Source: Muscardinus avellanarius
Taxonomy: Eukaryota > Chordata > Mammalia > Rodentia > Gliridae
NCBI GenBank assembly: GCA_963383645.1
Contig: OY726574.1
Location: forward strand, 58,591,851 to 58,655,850
DNA length: 64,000 nucleotides
Direction of reading: 5' to 3'
Part shown: positions 56,418-64,000 of the stretch, piece after piece
Layout of the letters: each line of letters starts with the position of its first letter
Numbering within the stretch: position 1 is the stretch's first letter
Program-made: the position numbers and the translations under genes
The notes under the pieces: generated by a model
Databases searched by the model: none
The model's input: only the letters and a program-made list of their open reading frames with translations
Told to the model about the DNA's origin: nothing

Positions 56418-56660
56418 GACCAGACATGGTGGGATATGCCTGTAATCCCAGTACTTGGGAGGCTCAGACAAGAGGATTGCAAGTTTGAGACCAGCTTCAG
56501 CAATTTAACAATTCTCAGCAATCTTGTAAAACCCTTTTTCAAATAAAAAAAATAAATTAAAAAAGGGGCTGGGGGATACAGCTCAGAGGTAGAATACCCT
56601 GGGTTCTATATGTAGCATCAAATTAATAAATATTTTAATTAATTAATTAATTAATTAATA
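56418..56660 (+). repeat. B1-dID-like SINE, group B, with (AATT)n tail
   Basis: gaccagacatggtgggatatgcc, linker aaataaaaaaaataaatt, right half ggggctgggggatacagctcag, then AATT units to 56659. Confidence 0.87.
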
Positions 56661-56724
56661 CTGTAAATAGTATTTGCAACTCAAGGAATATTTATTGATT
56701 AGTTATATGCAGCTACTTTACTTT

Positions 56725-57275
56725 TTGTTTTTGGTGGTCAATTATTTATTATTTAGTTTTTTATATTTATGTGGATCATATTGAAAATGGCATACATTCA
56801 GACTGCTTGGTGCTATCTCTCCCCCACTTCTCCTTCCCCTCCTTCCAGCAATGAGTGTCCAGGTTAACCATGCTGTATTCATACTTTCACACACATTTGG
56901 ATATAGCTCCTCTCTTAATCAACCTCAGCCTTCTTCATCTCATACCCTTCCATTTCAGCTTTGCTGAGGTTTCCCCTCCATTATCTGGAATCCCTCTGGT
57001 ATTCCTAATACTCCCTAGTTTGGGCATATTAGAGAAAACACATGTCCTTTCTCTTTCTGTGCTTGGCTGATCTCACTTAACATAATGTTCTCCAGGTCTC
57101 TTCCTTTTCTTGTGAATGACATGATTTTGTTCTTCTTTATAGCTGAATAGAATTCCATTGTGTGTATTTCCCATAAATTTGCAATCCATTCTTCTGTTGA
57201 TGGAGACCTACTTTGGCTCCATATTTTGGCTATTATGAATTGTGCATGCAGAATTTATAAGATCATAGGAAAAGA
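56725..57275 (-). mobile_element. L1 LINE 3-prime end
   Basis: Reversed L1: C-rich UTR ctcccccacttctccttcccc, agtttgggcatattagagaaaac, gctgatctcacttaacataatg, gctgaatagaattccattgtg, cattcttctgttgatggaga, ggctattatgaattgtgc. Confidence 0.8.
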
Positions 57276-57982
57276 AATTAAAGGTCATCCTGTAGGTTTA
57301 CTTTTGGAGAACTCCAATATGCCTTTTTGTTTACTACTTTGTGGCAAATAAATAAAATAAAATCAGAGGCAAAGTGTTGATCAAGCTATGTTGGTCATTT
57401 TGGGGAGAACAGCACGTTTTGAACCAAACTCTTCAGAGCCGGCATGACTCAATCATGTGGGGACAGCAGGTTTTAGGCCATGGAGTTTCTGCTGAGAGAA
57501 CTGGGGGCCATGAGGAAGGGAACATGGAGGGGAGGTGCCCAGAGCCTCCTCTCCCCGCCAGCATGAGGCTAGCCTCTTTGCCTCCTCTTCCTCTGTTTCT
57601 TCTAACAGAGAGACACCCAGCATGGGGTCCAAGAGCCTCTCTGGCTCTCTGTCTTCTCAGTGTCTGACTCCCAAACCAGCCCGTGCAAGGTTCTACCCTG
57701 TTCCTGGTGCTGCCCAGACAGTGGACTGTCCTGATCTTTCCTCATAAATCTCTTAAAGAGCTGTAGCTCAACTCCCAGCAAATCCATGGCAACTGCATTT
57801 GGTTTCTACTTTTTGTCCGGCTGCTTCATGCACCGGGACTTTCCTTTCCCAGGACAAGCTTTCCATTTTCTACCCTGGCGTGGCGGGCCGGGTCTATGGG
57901 GCTTGCTCGCTCTCTCTGTCCTTTAACACAGAGCTTCTCTCTTGCACGTGTCCGTCACCCCACAGAACTCTGGCCTGACTGG
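57276..57982. other. GC-rich unclassified segment
   Basis: 57400-57960 is one of the GC-richer stretches here, with overlapping frames on the plus strand (97 and 70 codons) but no domain. Its C/T-rich middle and isolated setting would suit an LTR, yet no TG...CA ends or duplication could be set. Confidence 0.35.
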
Positions 57983-58230
57983 GCACAGTGCTGTACACCT
58001 ATAATCTTTTTTTAAGAAATTTTTTAATTTTTATAAAGTTTTTATTGGTGCATTGTCGTCATAAATCTTAATGGAGTACAAGATGGTAGAGTCGGATGTG
58101 CACACATCACCCGATTAGCCCTTACTCAATGCACTTGGGAGGCTGAGACAGGAGGGTTGCAGGTTCAAGGCTAGCCTCAGCAGCTTGGTGACACCCTATT
58201 GCATGTGATTTCTTGGAAGGTGGATTGCTG
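57983..58230. repeat. Tandem duplication, copy 1 (SINE split by reversed L1 tail)
   Basis: A SINE head (gcacagtgctgtacacctataatc) is cut by a reversed type-2 L1 tail (attggtgcattgtcgtcataaat to gcccttactcaa) and resumes with tgcacttgggaggctgagac. The whole unit of 248 bases is repeated next door. Confidence 0.9.
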
Positions 58231-58472
58231 GCACAGTGCTGTACACCTATAATCTTTTTTTAAGAAATTTTTTAATTTTTATAAAGTTTTTATTGGTGCA
58301 TTGTCGTCATAAATCTTAATGGAGTACAAGATGGTAGAGTCAGACGTGCACAATCACCCGATCAGCCCTGACTCAATGCACTTGGGAGGCTGAGACAGGA
58401 GGGTTGCAGGTTCAAGGCTAGCCTCAGCAGCTTGGTGACACCCTATTGCATGTGATTTCTTGGAAGGTGGAT
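58231..58472. repeat. Tandem duplication, copy 2
   Basis: Repeats copy 1 with only a few differences by eye (for example cggatgtgcacacatc versus cagacgtgcacaatc). It ends at ggaaggtggat, after which the sequences part. Confidence 0.92.
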
Positions 58473-59029
58473 GAACAGCTCGGTTTGGGCTCTGTCATAT
58501 GGACTTCACCATGAGCAGCTCCGTTTTGGTTTGGTTTGTAGAGAACAGTGCAGATGTTTAGTGCAAACCAACGACCCCTTAAGTTATGCTCTGTGTTTAA
58601 CAATTGTTATGATAGGTACTTCTTAGAGATATCCTTCAGCTCCAGTGCATGCAAACACTGAGGACATGTCAGACACGGGCCGAGTGAGTCTACATCCACA
58701 CTAGCTATGATTAAATAGGCTGGGGCCATGTCACGGATGAGCCTGGTGAAGAGCCTGAGTCAGCATTCCAACGTCATCAAAGTCTCTCTGAGAAGCCAAC
58801 AACACCAACACTGTCCACTCTGGGGGGAAACATGATATATTTGTAAGGACATTCCCAGGAGAGTTTAACTAAAACAGAAAAAACCATAAAGATCAGATGC
58901 AGAGGAGTGAGTGGTAAAGTGTTTCTGGAGGAATTACAAAACTCACAGCTGCTTCCCTTGAACTGAGGGGAAAAGTCAAGTAGGAATTCTGAGGAAACAG
59001 ACAGGAGCAGGCAAAGAAGCTGCTGTTCA
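58473..59029. other. No recognised feature
   Basis: Unique-looking. The 157-codon minus-strand frame here extends into the next SINE and is not called a gene. Confidence 0.45.
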
Positions 59030-59234
59030 TCAGGGCGTGGTAGTGCACATCTGTAAGTCCAGCACTCAAGGAGCTGAGACAGGAGGGTCACAGGTTCAAG
59101 GCCAGCCCCAGCAACTCGCAAAACCCTCAGTAACTTAGTGAGACCCTGTGCCACACTAAAAAACAAAATAGGGCTGGGGATGTAGCTCAGAGGTAGAACG
59201 CCCTTAGTTCTATTCCTAGTACAAAAGAAAAAGG
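59030..59234 (+). repeat. B1-dID-like SINE, group B
   Basis: cagggcgtggtagtgcacatc, cagccccagcaactcgcaaaac, right half gggctggggatgtagctcagagg...tagtac and an A-rich tail. Confidence 0.9.
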
Positions 59235-59537
59235 AGAAGTTGCCATCCATTCACATCATAAAAAACTCTGTATGTCTTAAGGTGTTAAAGATGGAAATAG
59301 TTATATTCACAGTTACATTCAAATATGAACTTTTTCTGAAGAAACAAACAAAAGAAGTAACAATTTGAAAAGAAGGTTATCACTCAGGTAAAAGTGTAAT
59401 GACGGATAAGTCAAGGACGAAGGAGTGTTAATGAAGAACCTTCATTTAAAAGTTAGAAAAACAAAAACAAAAGTTGGTCTTAAAATTTGGTGGGGTCAAC
59501 TAGAGGTAAAAGAAACAGTGACAGCTTAGGAAAAACA
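59235..59537. other. No recognised feature
   Basis: AT-rich unique-looking DNA. Confidence 0.5.
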
Positions 59538-59715
59538 GTTTTTGAACCCAGGCGCATTCTACCTCCACGCTACATTTCCAGGCCTTTATATTTTGCGCCA
59601 GGGTCAAGCTAGGTTGGCAAGGGCCTTGCTAAGTTGCTAAGACTGCGTCTAACCTGAAGTCCTCCTTTCTCAGCCTTCCACATACTAGGATATGTGCACC
59701 GCCACATCCAGCAAG
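59538..59715 (-). repeat. B1-dID-like SINE, old and trimmed
   Basis: tttttgaacccaggcgcattc, gggccttgctaagttgctaag, ending caccgccacatccagc. Confidence 0.8.
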
Positions 59716-60034
59716 CTTGGAAATTTTAAAGTATGTTTAGACACACTCATAATTTGAGATATAAAATAAAACGGGGTCTAATTGTATTAATTAGTGCAAT
59801 TCAAGGATCTTGAAAATTTAATTTTTATCTCAATCTACCAACTCCTTCCCGGCATTTCTCCCAAGTTGCCTGGCTTCCTTCCCCCTCAAATCTTTAAGAC
59901 CTTTAGTCAGCTATACTTTATAGAGGACCTGAAACCTCATAATCCCACAAGGTTCATTTTCTCTTCATCTCTCTCAATACAAGTCCTTCATCTCCCTAGA
60001 CAGCAGGACCTAGCGAATCCATGAATGCCCTTTC
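59716..60034. other. No recognised feature
   Basis: A 76-codon plus-strand frame (59794-60024) without domain. Nothing recognised. Confidence 0.45.
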
Positions 60035-60426
60035 CGCTAAGATCTGTTCTATAGTTTGGCCAGTTTTTCTCCCCGAAGGTGCTGAAAGTTTTGTCCCAAG
60101 TGTGGTGTTAGGTGGTAGAATCTTTAGGGGATGGGGCTCAGTAGGAGGTGATAAGGGCCTGGGCTCCACCCTCACACATGGGTTAATGCTGGTCTTAAGG
60201 AATGGGATTGGACTTGCGATAGTGAGTTCATTCCTAAGAAATCAGATTATTATAAAATGAGTGTGTGGCCCCTCAAATCCCTCTGGCTTTCTGTCTCCCC
60301 TCTGATCCCATGTATCATAACATCTCACACGGCCCTTACCATAGCTGAGCAGATACCAGCACCATGCTCTTAGATCTTTAGAACTGTGAACTAAACAACC
60401 CTTTTTACTTTAAAAGGTAAACAGCC

Positions 60427-60675
60427 GGGATTGGAGCCTGCCGAGGGGTGAGGCCGATGCTGGGGCCAGCAAGGCCGGCATTGGAGCCTGCCGTGAGGCA
60501 AGGCCACTCCTGCGGTCTCCAAGGCCAGGACCAAAGCCAGCTTAGGGGTTAGACCGGTGCAGGGGCCAGCGAGACTAGACCTGGGGCCTCCCATGAGGCA
60601 AGGCCACTGCTTGAGCCAGCGAGGTCTGGATCAGTCCACTGAGTAGCCAGGCCACTATTGGGACCATCAAGAGTG
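60427..60675 (+). repeat. GC-rich ~50-bp tandem repeats (about five units)
   Basis: Units start near 60427, 60477, 60527, 60576 and 60627. Units 1 and 3 share aggggt-gag/tagaccg and ggggccagc. Units 2 and 4 share tgaggcaaggccact. This suggests a ~100-base dimer as the higher-order period. Confidence 0.8.
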
Positions 60676-60825
60676 GGATCGGTACTTGCAACGCAGCATG
60701 CACAGAGAAATATCGCAGAAAATATAAATCAGACGCTTCTCTTAATCAGCAATAACTAGGAGGAAAAGGGCAACAGGAAGAGGTTGAGCTATAGAAAGGG
60801 CCCTATAGTGAAGCAACTAATGTGA

Positions 60826-60870
60826 CCAATCAGAGGGTATGTAATACTGGAGGACGGAGCCTCTTTAAAA
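60826..60870 (+). promoter_or_regulatory. Promoter-like CCAAT and TATA-like motifs in the composite element
   Basis: CCAATCAG is followed 30 bases later by CTTTAAAA, a spacing seen in RNA polymerase II promoters. Only motif spacing supports this; no transcript evidence. Confidence 0.35.
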
Positions 60871-61186
60871 CGCAGGAGGTACATAAACAAATGTATCAAA
60901 GTAAATCACCAAGGAAGCGTGCGATGGAGGGAGGGGGAGGGAATGGGATGGGGGCTGAAGGAGGGCTAATTGGATGATGTGTGCTTGTGTATCCTCTCAA
61001 GTCTTGTACTCCAATGTGATTGATATATGACTACAATGCACCAATTTAAAAAATAAATTAATAAAAAAAGAAAAAAAGGTAAACAGCCTCAAGCATTTTG
61101 TCATAGCAATAAAAATGTATTAAACATTCCCTGTGCATATTAGGCATGTCTATCTTCAAATGATAACATGAGAATCAACAGGGAAA

Positions 61187-61190
61187 AGAG

Positions 61191-61250
<60 letters not shown>
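61187..61250. repeat. (GA)n microsatellite
   Basis: About 30 near-perfect GA units. Confidence 0.95.
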
Positions 61251-61253
<3 letters not shown>

Positions 61254-62300
61254 GATAAGAATTTTCATGCTCTCAACTAAGAACACACAGGCCACTATGT
61301 GGTGAGACTAGTCAAATACTGACTGAGGCAATCCCAAGCATTTTGGTTTCTATATATGTGTTAGAAATTTACTTTCTAATCTTCTAGTTCACCCTCCCCC
61401 ACTTTATAAAGATGGATCATTTTCTAGATGGCAATCGTATATACAAACATGAGACTGCCCTCTTTTTCTGGGAAAATTCAAGAGTCTGGAATGATTTCCC
61501 ATTCCTAATGCTACTGAATACTACCTGTGCTTGAAAACTTGACTAACATATGTACATGAACTTCTGTTTTAATTAAACATGACTACATGTAGAGAAGAAA
61601 ATATCATATGTTTTCCTGTTATGGCAACATTCTAGTCTGACACCCCTATAACCAAAGACAGATTAACAAGATAAAAGCATAACAAAGGCATTTAACCAAA
61701 TTTTTACATGATAGAGAAAACTCTGGAAATAAACATCTAAACACCCAGGGGAAATGGTAATTTTATGCTAAGGTTGACTGCAATGCAATGTGGACATTCA
61801 TGTAAAATTTTGACTGGATACGCTGGGTGTCTTAATGGTAGTAAACCGGGGGAAACTTAACAAGGCATGTTTGTTCAGAGTCTTCTCTGTGTCTCTATGT
61901 CTCCCTCCCATTCCTCTGGGCACAGAGCAAGACATTTGTCACAGGACACTCTCCAGGAGGGAGGAGAAGAAGAATTCTTTTCATTGACCTTAGAGGAAAA
62001 GGCAAGAGAAGGTCTGGGAAGGATCTTTCTGCTGATATCAAGGTGCCACATTTGGGGGTGTGCTGTTCTGAGACCTATAAAGTGCAAAGCAGGGAGGTCA
62101 GGTGGCATGTCCTAAAGTCCCACCGCTTTTATGGAACTAGATGTCTGGGTCTTTGGCTTCTCATCCACAATATTCCCTATGCCCTTCACAGCTATATCAA
62201 GAGTTGTTTCGGAGTGTGGTCAGCCACAGGCAGACCTCAAAGGACTAGACTCTGTGCACTGCTTGTGAAAAGACACGTGTCCCTCTGGGTCTTCTAGGGA
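61251..62300. other. Unannotated, possibly an old interspersed repeat
   Basis: 61615-62110 (gtctgacacccctataaccaaag onward to gcaaagcagggaggtc) has the feel of an LTR-type repeat, but I cannot name a family. Opposing open frames at 61867-62115 lack domains. Confidence 0.3.
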
Positions 62301-64000
62301 GCAGCCTGTGCCTTGCTCTGCCCTGTCTGCTTGACCACTCTTAGGCCTCTCAGGATCTCCTCTCTGTACAAGTGCCAACTGAACGCCAGGAAGTATAACT
62401 GGACGAAGAAGTCTGTGATCTTCTTTATGCCTCTTCAGAACAAGGATTAAGAGCTGTGTTTCATAATCCTTCCTTCCTGACACGTGAACTGTGTCCTACT
62501 AAAGTACCAGGTCTAAGTTTTTCCAACTTGTGTTCTTTCTTTCAAACAGGGTACATCATTTTCACTTTGTAAACAGAGGTTCTGTGATACTAAAACTTAA
62601 CAGTCTCACATAAATATGCATGAAAACTGCCACCATTCCACAACATCTGGAGCACACATCTGCCTCAAATTTCTCTTCTGGAAATCAGAGCATGTCAGGA
62701 ATCCTCCCCCACCCCACCACCACATCCTCACATTCTGACTCAATAGCAGACCTGCAAAGTACTAAGGAAACAAGTTATGAGATATCCCAAGAGCCAGTGT
62801 GCCAGGGTCAGAAACATGTATGGATCCTCTACATCTGCTTTATTTCACGTCCTCTTTGGAGAAAAATTTCTACTGTGACTCCTTTAAGTTTCTGAAAATG
62901 AATTAGCTCGGAAACATGTTGTTTTAGTACCTTTCAAGGGGCAGAAATCCTGTGTCCTCTGTGGAAAAGATGACATGTACTTGACATGCTCTTGGTGGCA
63001 CTCGGACACTTGCCTTTTGCTCCAGAGAATTTCCCCCTCCGATGGTCTGCTCAGCTGCAGCATTTGAGCAGATGAAAGTCAAGCTCTGGTTTCCTCGTTT
63101 TTGTACATTATGCCCAGGCTCACAAGAAGCTTTGATAAAACATGAGGGAGAGCTCTTTGATGGTCAAAATTATGCTTCCACCAAAAATAACATCCTCTCT
63201 GCCACCCCTGCCATCGTGTGGCAGCATTTGGGGAGGTTAAAGAGGGACAGAGTGGAGGGGGCAGGAGCTGAAATAAAGCTACGATGTCTTTGGGTCTGCT
63301 TCTTTGGCACTAACCTTTCCTGCCACTAGCTTTGAATTGGACGTTCCATTTGGGTAACATAATGACTAGTTACGAGCCCACTTCAAACACTCATCCTGAC
63401 AAAGCATGCTTTCCTCTTTCTTTCTTTCTCTCTGTCCTACAGTATATATGTAAGCTTTTTAAATGAGACTTTCAGCAAGGTGCCACACTGTTAAGCGTCT
63501 GTATGTCAGTCATCCTCTCTGGTTATGCCAGATGCCCCTGAAACTGCCCACGGCCCACGGCCCGGCAGGCTGAGGATGCTGGTGGGGGCGACAATTAGGA
63601 GAAGGTAATCAGCACGCTACAACGGTGGCGCCCCTGCTTGCTGTGCCCTCGTCGTGCAGAGTTCGCTCCAGAAATTTCTCCATAGCAATGTTACAGGCTG
63701 CTTTTACGGCGATTTGAAAGCAAAATAGGAACTAAAATTGGTGTGTGCAGAGCCATCTGGATCAGATGTAGCACAGACAAGATGGCTGGGCCATTTTTTC
63801 AGTCCCTGTATGTAGAGTGCTACCAAGGGTCTAGAAAGCAAATTTTTCCCAAGTGCAGAGGTGACAAAGGCAATTCTGCACTGTAATTTCTTTGTCAAAA
63901 AAGCCTCACCTCGAAGCACTCAGCACCTCCCTCTTCTGATTCCATGTCCTTTTGTAGCAAAAGTCATGGTGAAGCTTCTTGTCTTTCTAATAAAAACTCT
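62301..64000. other. Repeat-poor 1.7-kb segment, candidate conserved non-coding DNA
   Basis: No SINE, L1 or microsatellite was seen over 1.7 kb, unusual for this window. 63480-63960 has mixed composition with CpGs and sites such as gacaattagg and ccatagcaatgttac. Short frames (95 codons plus at 63042-63329, 71 minus at 63704-63919) have no recognisable domain. A non-coding or unidentified exon cannot be excluded. Confidence 0.4.

Larger units (their letters stand above)
60427..61073 (+). mobile_element. Composite L1-mobilised retroposon with GC-rich repeats and L1 tail
   Basis: A 647-base insertion flanked by the perfect 15-base duplication AAAAGGTAAACAGCC (60412-60426 and 61074-61088) at a TT|AAAA target, the L1 endonuclease pattern. 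In order it holds five GC-rich repeats of about 50 bases (60427-60675), a unique block with CCAATCAG (60826-60833) and CTTTAAAA (60863-60870), a type-2 L1 3-prime UTR from about 60901 (gtaaatcaccaagg, tggatgatgtgtgcttgtg, actacaatgcacc), and an A-rich tail. No ORF1 or ORF2 sequence is present. Confidence 0.88.
60035..61130 (+). mobile_element. MaLR-like LTR split by a composite retroposon
   Basis: 60035-60426 carries caagtgtggtgttaggtgg, tctttaggggatggggctcag, cacacatgggttaatgctgg, agatctttagaactgtgaac and aaacaacc. The short 3-prime end resumes at 61089 (tcaagcattttgtcatagcaat, atgtattaaac). The match to the MaLR end order on both sides shows that 60427-61073 is a later insertion. Confidence 0.65.

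Noticed and set aside
58777..59250. Longest open frame (157 codons, minus strand)
   Set aside because: Its N-terminal half is the reverse of a dID SINE (59030-59234) and the remainder has no domain or splice context.

Overview
This is mammalian nuclear DNA that is almost entirely intergenic or intronic. I found no convincing host protein-coding exon and no rRNA, tRNA or snRNA gene. Reading frames are short on both strands (the longest is about 157 codons, at 58777-59250 on the minus strand, and it runs through a SINE). Nothing looks bacterial or viral apart from fossil endogenous elements, and no CRISPR-like array is present.

The organism is most likely a non-muroid rodent. The dominant SINE, about 45 copies, has a B1/7SL-like left half (gccgggcgtggtggcgcac... 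ending in gagaccctgtttc) joined through an A-rich linker to a short ID-like right half that lacks the middle of a normal ID element. This matches the B1-dID class of dimeric SINE, which I recall from squirrel, dormouse and beaver lineages. Typical squirrel ID elements and murine B2 or modern B1 were not seen, so beaver is my best guess, but this is inference. I use three informal SINE groups. A is young, with a right half reading gtctgggagtgtagcc...aggaaccccagtacc. B is older, with a right half reading gctggggatgtagctcagaggtagaa. C is intermediate, with a left half containing cagcattcgggaggctgag and a right half containing ggtcaaatgcccctgggttcc.

Region by region: 1-10 kb holds scattered SINEs, L1 3-prime ends, MIR fragments, a MaLR-like LTR and a compact solo LTR with a 5-bp duplication (8965-9280). 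10-19 kb is dense in SINEs in both orientations and holds two old L1 3-prime parts and one young L1 tail. 19.8-24.5 kb is a nest of minus-strand L1 pieces (5-prime UTR, ORF1-like, an inserted L1 3-prime end, ORF2-like). 24.5-29 kb is relatively repeat-poor. 29-48 kb alternates SINEs, an MLT2-like LTR, MIR and L2-like remnants, microsatellites and a SINE-in-SINE nest (41.5-41.9 kb). 48-54 kb has several L1 3-prime parts, one carrying a retrocopy of an mRNA 3-prime end, and a chimeric double L1 tail. 54-61 kb has MaLR-like LTRs, a tandem duplication, and a composite retroposon (60427-61073) made of GC-rich tandem repeats, a promoter-like block and an L1 tail. 61.2-64 kb is repeat-poor and could hold conserved non-coding sequence.

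The unifying process is L1-driven retrotransposition: SINEs, truncated L1 tails, the retrocopy and the composite element carry A-rich tails and, in many cases, readable target-site duplications (TSDs). The composite element at 60.4-61.1 kb is the best candidate for something undescribed. All family names are from pattern recognition and need a repeat-library search.
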